A stretch of DNA of 64,000 nucleotides from contig NZ_WEGK01000005.1 in NCBI RefSeq assembly GCF_009604405.1, forward strand, positions 534,982 to 598,981. Direction: 5' to 3'. The notes under the pieces are model-generated. The model did not search any database. It was given only the letters and a program-made list of their open reading frames with translations, and was not told where the DNA came from. This document shows, one piece after another, positions 46,308-57,094 of this stretch (position 1 is its first letter; the number at the start of each line of letters is the position of its first letter). Source of the stretch: Nocardia macrotermitis (GTDB taxonomy: Bacteria; Actinomycetota; Actinomycetes; Mycobacteriales; Mycobacteriaceae). The translations under genes and the position numbers were made by a program.

Positions 46308-46754
46308 ATGACCAGCGTCAACACCTTCCTGTGGTTCGACAGCGAGGCCGAGCGGGCGGCGGAGTTCTATGCCGCGACGGTGCCGGATTCGCGGGTCACC
46401 GGGATCACGCGTAATCCGGACGGTTCGGCCTTCATCGTGACGCTCGACTTGGCGGGGCAGGCGGTGACGCTGATGAACGGCGGCCCCGGGCATCCGCACA
46501 CCGACGCGGCGTCCATCCAGGTCATCGTGGACGGTCAGGACGAGGTCGATCGGCTGTGGGCGGCGCTGACCAGCGATGGAAAGCCCGGTCCCTGCGGCTG
46601 GCTGACCGATCGGTACGGGCTGTCCTGGCAGGTGGTTCCGTCCGAACTGCCCGAACTGATGAGCGGTCCGCACGCCGCCGCGGTCGGTGCGGCGTTGAAC
46701 GGTATGTCCAAGATCGAGCTGAAAGGTCTGCGGGAGGCGCACGAGCGCGGGTAG
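46308..46754 (+). CDS. VOC superfamily (PhnB-like) protein
   Basis: A 148-residue protein of the vicinal-oxygen-chelate fold, PhnB / 3-dmu-9_3-mt branch. It opens [20 protein letters not shown] and contains [20 protein letters not shown], both typical. ATG 46308 has GAGGAG upstream. Members are commonly found as uncharacterised resistance- or metabolism-associated proteins; no reaction can be predicted. It stands alone between the scar and the NRPS gene. Confidence 0.85.
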   Translation: MTSVNTFLWFDSEAERAAEFYAATVPDSRVTGITRNPDGSAFIVTLDLAGQAVTLMNGGPGHPHTDAASIQVIVDGQDEVDRLWAALTSDGKPGPCGWLTDRYGLSWQVVPSELPELMSGPHAAAVGAALNGMSKIELKGLREAHERG

Positions 46755-46900
46755 CCCGATCTCCCGGCCGCATCCGGTGTGCGGATGCGGCCGATGTGTG
46801 TCCCGAAACCGGCGACCCGCCCGGATTGCCCGCGCACACCGGAACGAATGCCGTAGGTTTGCCCAGAATCGTCCAGTGCATCCGGATCCGAGGAGGGCGC

Positions 46901-49900
46901 GTGCGGTCAGCCGGGGTCGGCACCGGTGAATTCCCGCTGTCGGCCGCCCAATTGCGGTGGTGGGTGGCACAGCAGCTGTATCCCGAGGTGCCCAATACCG
47001 TTGCGATGTACCTGGATCTGACCGGTCCGCTCGATCTCGCGGTGCTGCGGAGCGCCATTGCCCGCGCGGCATGGGAATTGCAGTCTCCGCACGTGCGATT
47101 CGTGCCGGGATCGGGCGGGCCGCGGCAGATCCTGGACCCCGACGCGTTCGGTGAGGTGCCGTGTCACGAGCTCGACGATCAGCCCGATCCGGTCGGTGTG
47201 GCGGTCGCGGCGATGGCGGAAGACCATGGCGCGCCGGTCGATCTGATCGCGGGGCCGATCACCGTGGCGGAGGTGTTCCGGGTGGGGGCGGCGCGGCATC
47301 TGCTGTATCTGCGCAGTCATCACATGGTGTTGGACGGGGTCGGGGCCGCGGCGATTCTGCGTCGGACGGCCGAGCTGTACGTGGCCGGGAGTGGTGGTGG
47401 CCGGGAGGGTTCCGGCGAAGATCGCGATGTCGAGGGAAGTCTTGTCGCGCAATCTGTTTCGGATCGTCGGCGACCGCTGACGATACCGGAACTGGTCGAA
47501 GACGAACGCGCATACCTGAATTCCGCGCGGGCGGGTGTGGATCGTGAGTACTGGCGTGCGCAGCTGTCCGGCCCGCTGCCTCCCGCCGGGCTCGCGGGAC
47601 GTACGGCAGCGCCCGCGCCGCAGCCGCATCGCGTCGAAGCGATGCTCTCGGCCGAGACCGCGGAAAGCCTTGCCGCCGTGCGGAATCGGACCGAAGCGAG
47701 TTTCGCCGAACTGCTGGTCGGCGCGTTCGCCGGATATCTGGCCGCTGCCCTGGGCGTCGAACAGGTGACGGTGTCGCTGCCGGTCGCGGCCCGGCCGACC
47801 GCGGCCCTGCGCCGGTCGGCGGGGTCGGTGTCGAATGTGGTTCCGTTGCGGCTCACCGGGATCGGCGATCTGACGGTGCCCGAGCTGATCGGGCAGGTCC
47901 GGGCGCGGGTGATCGGTGCGCTGCGGCATCAGCGTTACCGGTACGAGGACATGCAGCGCGATCGCGGCGAGTCGCAGGTGATCCGAGGCGGATTCGGTCC
48001 GGTGCTCAATGTGCTCGGATTCGTCGAACCGCTGCGGATGAGCGGGGTGACCGGTCAGGTGCGGCTGCTGTCGCTGGGGCCGGTGGAGGATCTGCTCGTC
48101 AACGGTTATCAACTCGGGCCCGACGAACGCAGCGTCAGCATCGGTATGCAGGCCAATCCGGCGCTGTACTCCGAGGCGGCGCTGGCCTGGCATCATCGCA
48201 GATTCCTGGACTACTTCGACCGATTCCTTTCCGCCGCACCGTATCTCGTCGTGCGGGCAGTGGATCCGCCGCGGGTGCTGCCGGAGGTTCCCGGGGTGCG
48301 CACCGATCGGGTGCTGGCCGAGCTGCTGTGTTGCCGGGGTCCGCTCGACCGGATCGCGGTGCAGGCGGGTGCGCGGACCTGGACCCGGGCCGAATGGGAG
48401 CGGCTGGTTGATCGCTGGGCGCGCGAGTTGATCGAATTCGGTGCGGGCCCAGGGGATTTCGTGATGGTCGCGGTGCCGCGCTCGATGGAATCGGTGCTCG
48501 CGGTCTGCGCGGTGGCGCGGGCGGGTGCGGCCTTCGTTCCGGTGGATCCGGCCGATCCCGCCCGGCGGATTTCGGCAATCGCCGTGGATTCCGGTGTGCG
48601 CCTGGGTATTACGGTGCGACCGGTTCGCGACGGATTGACCGATGAGGTGGATTGGCTGGTACTCGACGATCCCGGGACCGTGGTCCGGGTCGAGCGGCGT
48701 GATGTCCATCCGGTCGCCGAGACCGACCGGCGGCGCGCGCTGCACGTGGGACATCCGGCTTATCTGATCTACACCTCGGGCACGAGCGGAACCCCGAAGG
48801 GCGTCGTGGTCGGGCATACGGGTCTGGGCGCGTTGGCCGACCATCTGGTCGAACACTATGGGGTGAACCGGGATTCGCGCATCCTGCACGCGCATTCGCC
48901 TGCTTTCGACGCCCATCTGCTCGAACTGCTCGCCGCCTTCGCATCCGGTGCGCGGCTGGTGATCGAACCGCCCGCAGTGATCGCCGGACGTGAGCTGGCG
49001 GATCTGCTGAACAGCGCGGCGATCACCCATTTCCTCACCACCCCGGCGGTATTGGCGACCCTGGAACCGCATCAGGTGCCGGGACTGTGCGTCGCGGTGG
49101 TGGGCGGGGAGGTGTGTCCACCCGAACTCGTACGCCGCTGGGCGACCCCGCTGCACCTGTTCAACGGCTACGGTCCGACCGAAACCACGGTGATGGCAAC
49201 GCAATCCGCTCCACTGCGGGCGAGTGGTCCGGTGACGATCGGGCGGGCGCTGCCGGGTGTGCGGGCACTGGTGCTCGATCCGGCCCTGCGGCCGGTGCCG
49301 CCGGGAACCCGGGGCGAGCTGTACATCGGCGGTCCGGGGGTGGCATGTGGGTATCTGGGCAGGCCGGGCGCGACGGCCGAACGGTTCGTCGCGGATCCCT
49401 TCCGGCCGGGTGAACGGCTGTATCGCACCGGGGATCTCGTGCGCGCCGAAGTGGACGGCACCCTGGAGTTCCTCGGCCGTGCGGACGAGCAGCTCAGCGT
49501 GCGGGGGCGTCGGATCGAACCCGCCGAGGTCGAGGCCGCGCTCACGGATCTGCCGCAGGTGGCGCAGGCCGCGGTCACCGTGGTCGACGGTCCCTCGGGG
49601 CCGCGGCTGATCGGCTATGTCGTTGCGGCCCAGGGGATCGAGGTCGACGCGGCCGTGATCGTCGCGAGTCTGCGCGCGGTGCTGCCCTCGGCCCTGGTGC
49701 CCGCGCAACTGGTCTGCCTCGATCGGCTTCCGGTCACCGCGCACGGCAAGGTCGACCGGGCCGCGCTCGTGGCTCCGGCGCCGGTGAATCGCCCCTATCG
49801 TGCACCGGAATCCGTTCTGCAACAACGAGTTACCGAGTGCTTCGCCACTGCGCTGGGAGTGTCGCGGGTCGGACTCGACGACGACTTCTTCGAACTGGGT

Positions 49901-50830
49901 GGCAATTCGCTGCTGGGAGTGGCGCTTTCGGCCGATCTCGCAGCCGCGACGGGTGCGCCGGTCACCGTGCGATGGCTCTACACCGGTCCGACAGCCGGGG
50001 AGTTGGCCGCGCGGATCGAGGGTCATCAGGGCGGCTCGGAGACCGAGGACGGGCTCGGTGCGGTGCTGACACTGCGTCGTGGCGGGTCCGCGCCGCCGCT
50101 CTTCTGTATCCATTCCGCGGTACCGCTGGCCTGGTGTTATGCGGGGCTGGCGCGATACGTCACCGATCGTCCGGTATTCGGTCTCCAGGGGCTCACGCCG
50201 GAAGGCGAACCCGCCGCCACGATCGACGATCTCGCGGATCACTATGTGACGCATATTCTTCGGATCCAGCCGCAGGGCCCGTACCATCTGCTCGGCTGGT
50301 CCCTGGGCGGTCAGATCGCCCATGCCGTCGCCGTGCGTCTGCGTGAACGTGGTTGTGCCGTAGCGGTTCTCGCGATGCTGGACAGCGTCGTATTCCCGGA
50401 CGGCACCCCGCCGCCGCCGACACCGCGAATGCGTGATCTGCTCACACACCTGCTCGGTGACGAACCCGAGGACGGTGATACGCTCCCCGATCTCACCGCG
50501 GCCGAGGCCGCCGCCGAATTGGCCACTGCCGGACCGAGTTTCGGCACGGGATTGACCGCTTCGCAACTGACCCGGCTGCATCGCGGCTACGTCGCGTGTG
50601 TGCGTCTGTCCCACGGCTACCGTCCGGACACGTATGACGGTGACCTGCTGTACTTCTCGGCAACGCGCGGGGTGACCGCGTCGCTCGGTGCGGACCTGTG
50701 GCGGCCGTACGTGACCGGCGCGCTGAACGAGTATCCCGTCGCGGCCGCGCACGCCCAGCTCACCAATTCCGATGTGGTGGCGGTGATCGGCCCGCTACTG
50801 GCCGCGCAGCTGTCCGGAGCGTCCGGGTGA
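46901..50830 (+). CDS. Single-module non-ribosomal peptide synthetase (C-A-PCP-TE)
   Basis: A 1309-residue NRPS. Start GTG 46901, with GAGGAGG 5 bases upstream. C domain (~8-440) with intact HHMVLDG (His140, His141, Asp145). A domain (~470-960): [20 protein letters not shown] (~620), [24 protein letters not shown] (~753), YRTGDLVR and [16 protein letters not shown]. Reading the pocket by analogy with GrsA gives about D-A-L-L-V-G-G-V-M-K, a hydrophobic pocket of no class I recognise. [20 protein letters not shown] (Ser about 1002). Thioesterase: [15 protein letters not shown] (Ser about 1133). The C domain has no upstream module here, so it must take an acyl or aminoacyl donor from elsewhere. 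Overlaps the DUF6875 gene by 4 bases. Confidence 0.95.
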   Translation: MRSAGVGTGEFPLSAAQLRWWVAQQLYPEVPNTVAMYLDLTGPLDLAVLRSAIARAAWELQSPHVRFVPGSGGPRQILDPDAFGEVPCHELDDQPDPVGVAVAAMAEDHGAPVDLIAGPITVAEVFRVGAARHLLYLRSHHMVLDGVGAAAILRRTAELYVAGSGGGREGSGEDRDVEGSLVAQSVSDRRRPLTIPELVEDERAYLNSARAGVDREYWRAQLSGPLPPAGLAGRTAAPAPQPHRVEAMLSAETAESLAAVRNRTEASFAELLVGAFAGYLAAALGVEQVTVSLPVAARPTAALRRSAGSVSNVVPLRLTGIGDLTVPELIGQVRARVIGALRHQRYRYEDMQRDRGESQVIRGGFGPVLNVLGFVEPLRMSGVTGQVRLLSLGPVEDLLVNGYQLGPDERSVSIGMQANPALYSEAALAWHHRRFLDYFDRFLSAAPYLVVRAVDPPRVLPEVPGVRTDRVLAELLCCRGPLDRIAVQAGARTWTRAEWERLVDRWARELIEFGAGPGDFVMVAVPRSMESVLAVCAVARAGAAFVPVDPADPARRISAIAVDSGVRLGITVRPVRDGLTDEVDWLVLDDPGTVVRVERRDVHPVAETDRRRALHVGHPAYLIYTSGTSGTPKGVVVGHTGLGALADHLVEHYGVNRDSRILHAHSPAFDAHLLELLAAFASGARLVIEPPAVIAGRELADLLNSAAITHFLTTPAVLATLEPHQVPGLCVAVVGGEVCPPELVRRWATPLHLFNGYGPTETTVMATQSAPLRASGPVTIGRALPGVRALVLDPALRPVPPGTRGELYIGGPGVACGYLGRPGATAERFVADPFRPGERLYRTGDLVRAEVDGTLEFLGRADEQLSVRGRRIEPAEVEAALTDLPQVAQAAVTVVDGPSGPRLIGYVVAAQGIEVDAAVIVASLRAVLPSALVPAQLVCLDRLPVTAHGKVDRAALVAPAPVNRPYRAPESVLQQRVTECFATALGVSRVGLDDDFFELGGNSLLGVALSADLAAATGAPVTVRWLYTGPTAGELAARIEGHQGGSETEDGLGAVLTLRRGGSAPPLFCIHSAVPLAWCYAGLARYVTDRPVFGLQGLTPEGEPAATIDDLADHYVTHILRIQPQGPYHLLGWSLGGQIAHAVAVRLRERGCAVAVLAMLDSVVFPDGTPPPPTPRMRDLLTHLLGDEPEDGDTLPDLTAAEAAAELATAGPSFGTGLTASQLTRLHRGYVACVRLSHGYRPDTYDGDLLYFSATRGVTASLGADLWRPYVTGALNEYPVAAAHAQLTNSDVVAVIGPLLAAQLSGASG

Positions 50831-51591
50831 GTGTGCCCGAAGAGACTGCGGCACAACATGATCCCCGATCATCGGCGGATCGGGACGAAGAGGTGCGGAC
50901 CGGGAGCGATACCGGCGTGCGCTGGCGGCGGCTGTATCGGGACCGGGACTCCTGGGCACGGCTCGACCCCGCCGCGGCCGACTTCACCCGGTGGGTCGAC
51001 GGACATCTGACGCATCCGCATCCCGATCTCGGGCGCGACGGCCCGGTCTGTCCGTTCGTCCACACGGGGGTCGCGCACGGGTTGCTCTGGGCGGGCCTGG
51101 CCGACGGCGGCGACGGGCTCGACACCGCGGATCTGCGGCGGATCGTGGCCGATGCGCTCGCGCAGTATCGCGAGTTGTGCGCCGAGGATCCGGATCGGGT
51201 CCGGCAGCTCGCGCTGGTCACCCTCTTCCCGGGCCTGACCCGCTACGAACGCATCGACGCGGCGCATCTGGCCTGTAAATCCGAGGTGGTGCGGCACGGC
51301 TTCATGCTGGGGCAGTTCTATCCCGGATGCGGGGTGCCGGGGCTGTGGAATCGCGAGTTCCACCCGCTCGACGCCCCGGTGCCGATGCTGGTGCTGCGCC
51401 CGATGATGAGTACGGATTACCCGTTCCTGGCGGGGCGTGCCGAGTGGCTGTACGCCTATCTCACGCATCTCGCGCCGGATCTGCCGCGTCGTCTGCGCTG
51501 GGCGATAGCCGAACGGATGCTGGTGGAGGGCGCCGCGGTCGCGGACATCACCGCGCTGCGGGCGCACGCCCGCGACGAACACGCTCGCTGA
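50827..51591 (+). CDS. DUF6875 domain protein, coupled to the NRPS
   Basis: A 254-residue protein whose GTG start overlaps the NRPS stop (GTGA). After a polar ~30-residue start it reads [80 protein letters not shown] and [18 protein letters not shown], which I take to be the DUF6875 domain (family call from memory). The CPFVHTG motif and the conserved Cys in YPGCG could bind a metal or heme, but that is speculation. No signal peptide or membrane helix. Translational coupling makes it a strong candidate for tailoring or using the NRPS product. Confidence 0.75.
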   Translation: MSVPEETAAQHDPRSSADRDEEVRTGSDTGVRWRRLYRDRDSWARLDPAAADFTRWVDGHLTHPHPDLGRDGPVCPFVHTGVAHGLLWAGLADGGDGLDTADLRRIVADALAQYRELCAEDPDRVRQLALVTLFPGLTRYERIDAAHLACKSEVVRHGFMLGQFYPGCGVPGLWNREFHPLDAPVPMLVLRPMMSTDYPFLAGRAEWLYAYLTHLAPDLPRRLRWAIAERMLVEGAAVADITALRAHARDEHAR

Positions 51592-51630
51592 TACCGGTAC
51601 CGGACCGCCCGCTCGAGGCATACTCCAGGG

Positions 51631-52608
51631 ATGCACCGGCTTCCGCGTTGCCTTTTCGCTCTGTTCGCCGTGATCGCCACCTTCGTCCCGGTCGTCGCGA
51701 ACGCCGATCCCGGGAGGGGATCCGCGATCGTCGAAGTGCGGCCGCTGGGTGGTCAGCAGTATCGGGTGGTCGTGTACTCCGCGGCCATGAATCGGCCTAT
51801 CACCCTGTGGGTTTCGCATCCCGATCGGTCCGCGCCGACGCTGTACCTGCTCAACGCCGTCGATGGTGGTGAGGACGGCGGTCCGTGGAACGTGCGCACC
51901 GACGCCGCGCGGTTCTTCGCCGACAAACCGGTCAACGTGGTGGTGCCGATCGGCGGCCGGGCCAGCTACTACACCGATTGGGCCGCAGACGATCCCGCGC
52001 TCGGGCGCAACGAATGGTCCACCTTCCTGACCCGCGAACTGCCGCCGCTGCTGAACGCGCAGTTCCACACCACCGGGCGCAATGCCGTTGCGGGAGTGTC
52101 GATGTCGGGTACCTCGGCGTTGGATCTGGCGATCGAGGCGCCCGGAATGTATCAGGCCGCCGGCGTCTACAGCGGTTGTCCGAGTACGAGCGATCCGGCC
52201 TCGCGGGCGCTGGTGTATTCGCAGTTGGCGACGTTCGGTGCGAACGCCGCGAACATGTGGGGCGGGCCGACCAGCGCCGCCTGGTCCGCGCACGATCCGG
52301 TGCTGAACGCTGCCCGGCTGCGCGGCGTGGCGCTGTACATTTCCGCGGGTAACGGCGGTGCGGGCGTGCACGACACCCTCGCCGATCCCTCCATCGGCGG
52401 CAACCCGGCCACCCTCGCCAACCGCCTGTCGATCGGCGGCACGATGGAGAGCGTCGTGAACGGCTGCACCCGCGCGCTCACCGATCGCCTTGCGGCCCTG
52501 AGTATTCCGGCCACCGAGGTGTTCCACGCCGGCACCCACGCCTGGCCCTACTGGCAGGACGATCTGCACAACTCCTGGCCGGTGTTCGCCGCCGCGCTCG
52601 GTGTGTGA
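51631..52608 (+). CDS. Secreted antigen-85-like esterase / mycolyltransferase family protein
   Basis: A 325-residue secreted alpha/beta hydrolase. Signal peptide MHRLPRCLFALFAVIATFVP, cut near ANA. Mature protein: RPITLWVSHPDRSAPTLYLL, NVVVPIGGRASYYTDWAADD, WSTFLTRELPPLLNAQFHTT, nucleophile elbow AGVSMSGTSALDLAIEAPGM, and a terminal His in FHAGTHAWPYWQDDLHNSWP. These are the landmarks of the antigen 85 / trehalose mycolyltransferase family, which attaches mycolates to the cell envelope. The fibronectin-binding loop of classical Ag85 cannot be recognised, so the exact role is open. Confidence 0.87.
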   Translation: MHRLPRCLFALFAVIATFVPVVANADPGRGSAIVEVRPLGGQQYRVVVYSAAMNRPITLWVSHPDRSAPTLYLLNAVDGGEDGGPWNVRTDAARFFADKPVNVVVPIGGRASYYTDWAADDPALGRNEWSTFLTRELPPLLNAQFHTTGRNAVAGVSMSGTSALDLAIEAPGMYQAAGVYSGCPSTSDPASRALVYSQLATFGANAANMWGGPTSAAWSAHDPVLNAARLRGVALYISAGNGGAGVHDTLADPSIGGNPATLANRLSIGGTMESVVNGCTRALTDRLAALSIPATEVFHAGTHAWPYWQDDLHNSWPVFAAALGV

Positions 52609-52692
52609 GCGCGCGTCGGTAGTCGCGGCTGCCTCGACGGCGTCGGTGCCGCTGGCCGTGTGCAGAGGCGGGGCAGGTCGCGGCGATCTTTC

Positions 52693-52887
52693 GACGTGCC
52701 TTCGTGACGTGCCTTCGTGACGTGCCTTCGTGACGTGCCTTCGTGACGTGCCTTCGTGACGTGCCTTCGTGACGTGCCTTCGTGACGTGCCTTCGTGACG
52801 CGCCTCCGCGACGTGCCCCTGCGATGCGCCCCCGCGATTCGCCTCAGTGACGCGCCTCCGCGATGTGCTTTCGCGACGCGCTCGCCG
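52693..52887. repeat. Tandem repeat, 15 units of 13 bp
   Basis: Unit GACGTGCCTTCGT. The first eight units (52693-52796) are perfect; the next seven (to 52887) are degenerate (for example GACGCGCCTCCGC, GATGTGCTTTCGC). It lies in the 427-base gap after the esterase gene and ends about 150 bases before the TfoX-like gene. Since 13 is not a multiple of 3, a coding role is unlikely. Confidence 0.95.
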
Positions 52888-53035
52888 AGTTCCGGCCTGG
52901 GCGGGCTTCGTCCAGTTGTCCGAGCGGTGGACCCGGTCGGCCGGTCATTTGCGCTGACGAGGGTAGGCGCGGGGGAGTGTGCCAGGTGGTCCTGACGTTG
53001 CCGAAATCTGTCGGTGCTGGGTGCCACAATGCGGT

Positions 53036-53371
53036 ATGGCTTACGACGAGGAGTTGGCCGAGCGGATTCGGGATCTGCTGGGGCCGGTGTTGCCCGAGGT
53101 GGCCGAGAAGAAGATGTTCGGCGGGTTGGCGTTCCTGATCGGCGGGAATATGGCCGTTGCAGCAAGTGGGCAGGGCGGGATGATGGTGCGGGTCGATCCC
53201 GCCCGGGCGGCCGCCTTTCTCGGGGCGGCGGGCGTGGCACCGATGGTCATGGGCGGGCGGGAGATGAAGAACTGGCTGCGGGTGGATACGACGGTCGTGC
53301 ATGATGACGCGGATCTACAGCAGTGGGTCGAGCGTGGTGTCGAGTACGCGCGCTCGCTGCCGCCGAAATAG
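53036..53371 (+). CDS. TfoX N-terminal domain protein
   Basis: A 111-residue protein equal to a single TfoX N-terminal domain: MAYDEELAERIRDLLGPVLP, EVAEKKMFGGLAFLIGGNMA, then GMMVRVDPARAAAFL and a tail MGGREMKNWLRVDTTVVHDD. ATG 53036 has no good ribosome-binding site, but the family start fits. TfoX proteins of this short type are widespread and uncharacterised outside competence regulation in gamma-proteobacteria. Confidence 0.87.
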   Translation: MAYDEELAERIRDLLGPVLPEVAEKKMFGGLAFLIGGNMAVAASGQGGMMVRVDPARAAAFLGAAGVAPMVMGGREMKNWLRVDTTVVHDDADLQQWVERGVEYARSLPPK

Positions 53372-53375
53372 GCCA

Positions 53376-53432
53376 CGTCACACAACCCACGTCACCCGGC
53401 GTCGTCACACAACCCACGTCACCCGGCGTCGA
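53376..53432. repeat. Short direct repeat, two 27-bp units
   Basis: GTCACACAACCCACGTCACC followed by CGGCGTC occurs twice in tandem just after the TfoX-like stop, with a partial CCACGTCACACAAC before it. The rest of the 297-base gap holds no recognisable gene. Confidence 0.7.
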
Positions 53433-53668
53433 GCAGCGTTCTGACAGGAGCGTTGCGGTCCGGCGGCTTCGGCTGCATGGTCGCGTCGCCGGAACTCGTG
53501 ACCGGTGGCATCGCGCCTGGGCGTCCCACCGAGAAGTCCCGGTCAGCGGGAATACTGTCCCGGGCCGGGTGGGAGTGAACCCGGCGAATGTTAGCGTGTG
53601 CCTCAGCTCACGCTCGGCGGGCGGGAGCATGAGTTGTACTGCTGAACGGCCGCGGTGATCGGAGCGAG

Positions 53669-54715
53669 ATGATGCGTGCGCTGCAACTGACCGGGCCGGG
53701 CACACTCGAGCTGCGGGAGGTTCCGGTTCCCGAGATCGGGCCGGGGGAGCTGCTGTTGCGCGTCGGCGCGGCCGGGATCTGTCATTCGGATTCGTATGTG
53801 CTGAGCCTGCCGTTCGCCATGCGCGAGGATCCGTTGACCATGGGGCACGAGATCGCGGGCACCATCGAGGCGATCGGTGCCGAGGTGGACGGGCGCGTCG
53901 TCGGTGAGCGCGGGATCGTCTATCTGTGCTGGTCGTGCGGGGTGTGTCGGGAATGTCTGAGGGGGCGCGAGAACGTCTGCCTGGCGGCGGGGCGCACCGC
54001 GATGCCGCCCTGCCCGGGGCTGGGTCCGGACGGCGGTATGGCGGAATACGTTGCGATACCGGCGAATTCGTTCGTTCCGATCGGTGACGAGCTGGATTTC
54101 GCCGAGGCCGCACCGCTGGCCGACGCCGCGCTGACCCCGTATCACGCCATTCGCGGCGCGCTGGATCAATTGCAACCCGGATCCACCGCCGTGGCCATCG
54201 GCATCGGCGGACTCGGGCATGTGGCGGTGCAGATTCTCACCGCGATCACCGACGCCCGCGTCATCGCGGTCGACATCGCTCGGGACAAGCTGGACCTGGC
54301 CGCGGATTGTGGTGCGGCACTGGGGATTACGGCCAACGACGACACCGCCGCGCGGATCCTCGAACTCACCGACGGGCGGGGCGCGGAGGCGGTGTTCGAC
54401 TTCGTCGGCACCGATGCGACCGCGACGCTGGCCGTGCGGGCGGTGGCGCCCGACGGCGCGTACCGGATGGTGGGCCTGGGCGGTGGCGTGCCCGGAATCG
54501 ATGCCGGACCCGCCGGAGGGCCGGGCCTGCCCTGGGGGGCGACGGTGCGAAAGTCCTACGCGGGCACCAGAAGTGATCTGCACGCGTCGGTCGAGTTGGC
54601 GCGGCGGGGTAAGGTTCGGGTCGAGGTGGAGCGTTTCGCGCTGGAGGACGGCCGCGACGCCTTCGAACGTCTCGATCGCGGCGAGATCCGCGGCCGCGCC
54701 GTACTGATCCCGTGA
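53669..54715 (+). CDS. Zinc-dependent alcohol dehydrogenase (MDR superfamily)
   Basis: A 348-residue medium-chain dehydrogenase. Catalytic zinc ligands: Cys in AAGICHSDSYV and the GHE of TMGHEIAGTIEAIG. Structural zinc site: CWSCGVCRECLRGRENVC (four Cys). Cofactor domain: AVAIGIGGLGHVAVQILTAI. ATG 53669 (or the adjacent ATG 53672) follows GGAGCGAG. It precedes an acyl-CoA ligase on the same strand, so an aldehyde/alcohol intermediate of lipid catabolism is possible; the substrate is unknown. Confidence 0.92.
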   Translation: MMRALQLTGPGTLELREVPVPEIGPGELLLRVGAAGICHSDSYVLSLPFAMREDPLTMGHEIAGTIEAIGAEVDGRVVGERGIVYLCWSCGVCRECLRGRENVCLAAGRTAMPPCPGLGPDGGMAEYVAIPANSFVPIGDELDFAEAAPLADAALTPYHAIRGALDQLQPGSTAVAIGIGGLGHVAVQILTAITDARVIAVDIARDKLDLAADCGAALGITANDDTAARILELTDGRGAEAVFDFVGTDATATLAVRAVAPDGAYRMVGLGGGVPGIDAGPAGGPGLPWGATVRKSYAGTRSDLHASVELARRGKVRVEVERFALEDGRDAFERLDRGEIRGRAVLIP

Positions 54716-54737
54716 TGGGTGCCGACGCCATGACCGG

Positions 54738-54846
54738 CGGTACCGGTTCCACGGTGGGCGGTAGCGACCCATGCCGGGCAACACGGATCCCATGACAGGC
54801 CGAACCGACTCCATGACAAGCCGTGCCGATTCCGTGACAGACAGGG
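54738..54846. repeat. Degenerate ~21-bp repeat
   Basis: Three and a half loosely similar units of the form CCATGACAGGCCGAACCGAC lie between the dehydrogenase and ligase genes (for example near 54793 and 54812). They may be remnants of tandem duplication; no function is evident. Confidence 0.5.
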
Positions 54847-54854
54847 AGTAGCCG

Positions 54855-56504
54855 ATGACCGCATCGACCGATCCGCGTGCCGCCGTCGCGCGGATCACCG
54901 CCACCCTCACCGGGCCGGGCGGCCCGTTCGAGACCACTGTGGAAGAGGTCCTCGGCGCGCCGCTGACGGTGGTGCGGAACCGCCACCGTGCCCTGTCCGA
55001 ACTGCTCGATGCCTCGGCCGCCTGGGCCGATCGGGACTACCTGGTGACTGCGGACCGGCGACTGTCCTTCACCGAACACGCCACTGCCGCAAGCGCTCTG
55101 GCCGCCGCGCTGGCACGTGACCACGGGGTGGGCAAGGGCGATCGGATCGGAATTCTGGCCGCCAACACCCCCGAATGGGTCGTGACGTTCTGGGCGGCCC
55201 AGTGTCTGGGCGCGATCGCGGTCGGCTACAACGCGTGGTGGACGCCGCGCGAGATCGGCTACGGACTCGAACACACCACCCCGAAGGTCGTCATCGCGGA
55301 CGCGAAAAGAACAGCCCTGCTGCGTGATTCGGGATTCGACGGCCCGGTGCTCACCATGGAGCGCGACGTGCCCGACCTGATCGCCGCGCACACCGGCGCG
55401 CATCCCCGCACGCCGGTCGCCGAGGACGATCCCGCGGTCGTGCTCTACACCAGCGGGACCAGCGGACGGCCCAAGGGCGTGGTGCATTCACATCGAAACC
55501 TGTTGGCGGTCACCGACTATCACCGTTTCACCGATGCCCTGTCGGCCACGATGCGCGGCCGAGAGTTCTCCGAACCCAGCGACAAGCGCTACCTGCTCAC
55601 CTCGCCGCTGTTCCACATCGCGAGCCTGCACAACCTGGTCGTGCCACGGCTGCGGACCGGTGCGGCGGTGGTCATGCATCAGGGATCGTTCGCGGTGGAT
55701 CGGGTATTGCGGCTGGTCGAAGGCGAACGGGTCACCAACTGGGGCGCGGTGCCGACCATGGCCGCGCGCATCCTCGAGCACGATCTGAGCGGTTACGATC
55801 TGTCCTCCCTCGCGGCGCTCTCGCTCAACGCCGCGCCCTCCTCCCCGGCTTTCCAACAGCGTCTGCGCGAACGCCTGCCGGTCGCGGAGGTCGGGTTGAC
55901 GACCAGTTACGGCCTCACCGAAAGTGGTACGGCCGCAACGGTTGCCACGCCCGCCGAGCTGTCCGCGTATCCGGAGACGGTGGGCCGCCCGATCCTCGGC
56001 GTGGAGGTCGAGATCCGCGATGTGACGGGCGCGGCGCTGCCCGACGGTGCGGAAGGCGAGATCTGTGTGCGCAGCCCGTACGTGATGCTCGGGTACTGGA
56101 ACGACGAGGCCGCCACCGCCGCGGCCATCGACGGCGAACGTTGGCTGCGCACAGGCGATTTCGGCACCCTCGCCGACGGCCGCCTGCATCTGTCCGGCCG
56201 CCGCAGCGATCTCATCCTGCGCGGCGGTGAGAACGTGTACCCCATCGAGATCGAGAACGCCCTGGACGAACATGCCGCGGTGGTCGAGTCGGCGGTTCTC
56301 GGTGTGCCGCACGAGGATCTGGGGCAGGAGGTGGCCGCGGTGGTGGTCGTGGACGAGGCCGACGCGGTGACGCCCGAGCAGTTGCGTGCCTTCGTCGCCG
56401 AGCGGCTCGCCTACTTCAAGGTGCCCTCGCACTGGGTGATCACCACGGAACCGTTGCCGCGCAACGCAACCGGTAAGGTCGTTCGCCGCGAGATCCAGCT
56501 GTAG
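54855..56504 (+). CDS. Acyl-CoA synthetase (FadD-type, AMP-binding)
   Basis: A 549-residue AMP-dependent ligase that activates a carboxylic acid to its CoA thioester. Motifs: [20 protein letters not shown] (P-loop), the [20 protein letters not shown] block, [20 protein letters not shown], the hinge [17 protein letters not shown] and [15 protein letters not shown] with the catalytic Lys. ATG 54855 is preceded by AGGGAG. The acyl chain is not predictable. Convergent with the DUF1772 gene, one base apart. Confidence 0.93.
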   Translation: MTASTDPRAAVARITATLTGPGGPFETTVEEVLGAPLTVVRNRHRALSELLDASAAWADRDYLVTADRRLSFTEHATAASALAAALARDHGVGKGDRIGILAANTPEWVVTFWAAQCLGAIAVGYNAWWTPREIGYGLEHTTPKVVIADAKRTALLRDSGFDGPVLTMERDVPDLIAAHTGAHPRTPVAEDDPAVVLYTSGTSGRPKGVVHSHRNLLAVTDYHRFTDALSATMRGREFSEPSDKRYLLTSPLFHIASLHNLVVPRLRTGAAVVMHQGSFAVDRVLRLVEGERVTNWGAVPTMAARILEHDLSGYDLSSLAALSLNAAPSSPAFQQRLRERLPVAEVGLTTSYGLTESGTAATVATPAELSAYPETVGRPILGVEVEIRDVTGAALPDGAEGEICVRSPYVMLGYWNDEAATAAAIDGERWLRTGDFGTLADGRLHLSGRRSDLILRGGENVYPIEIENALDEHAAVVESAVLGVPHEDLGQEVAAVVVVDEADAVTPEQLRAFVAERLAYFKVPSHWVITTEPLPRNATGKVVRREIQL

Positions 56505-56505
56505 C

Positions 56506-57009
56506 TCAGCCACGTCGCAGGTGCACGACCCAGACCAGCGCACCGAGCGCACCGGTGTTGGCCAGGGCGCGCAGGATGTTCAAGCGCACCCATGAGGTCT
56601 CGAATTGTGCTCGCAGCGTGGCGAAGTCGCCGGTGTGCGCATCGGCCAGGCGATTGTTCAGCGGGATGTTGCCGCCCGAGGTGATCAGGAAGCTCAGCAC
56701 GTTCAGCGCGACCGCCGCCAGGATCCACCACAGCACCGTGCGCTGATCGCCGCGCAGGTGCAGTACCGCGGCCAGCGCGGTGAACGCGACCGAGCCCAGG
56801 AAGCTCAGCATGAACACCGGATTGACGATGACCACGTTGATCCGGTTCATCACCTCCACGAACGTGCGGTCGTCGACCTGGCGCAGGGCGAGCATCACCG
56901 AGCAGGCGTAGGCGTAGAAGACCCCGGCCAGCAGACCGGTCGTAATCGTCGCTGCCACAAGGGAAATCGTGCCGAAGGTCTGGGATGTCGCGGGTGCTGT
57001 CGTCGTCAT
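56506..57009 (-). CDS. DUF1772 (anthrone oxygenase-like) membrane protein
   Basis: A 167-residue protein with four predicted membrane helices. Family marks: TITTGLLAGVFYAYACSVML, FVEVMNRINVVIVNPVFMLS, and NIPLNNRLADAHTG. Some DUF1772 members act as anthrone oxygenases in polyketide pathways; most, including those of actinobacteria, are uncharacterised. ATG 57007-57009 fits the family start. Confidence 0.88.
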   Translation of the reverse strand: MTTTAPATSQTFGTISLVAATITTGLLAGVFYAYACSVMLALRQVDDRTFVEVMNRINVVIVNPVFMLSFLGSVAFTALAAVLHLRGDQRTVLWWILAAVALNVLSFLITSGGNIPLNNRLADAHTGDFATLRAQFETSWVRLNILRALANTGALGALVWVVHLRRG

Positions 57010-57094
57010 GGATCCAGTACAGCCGTCCGCGCCGCCGGTGCCCATGGTCCGGACACGCAGAAACATATGCGAGCGTCTACGCGGCCGGGCGGGG

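Noticed and set aside
46907..50752. 1281-codon open frame antisense to the NRPS
   Set aside because: Shadow of third-position G/C bias; the + strand has every NRPS motif.
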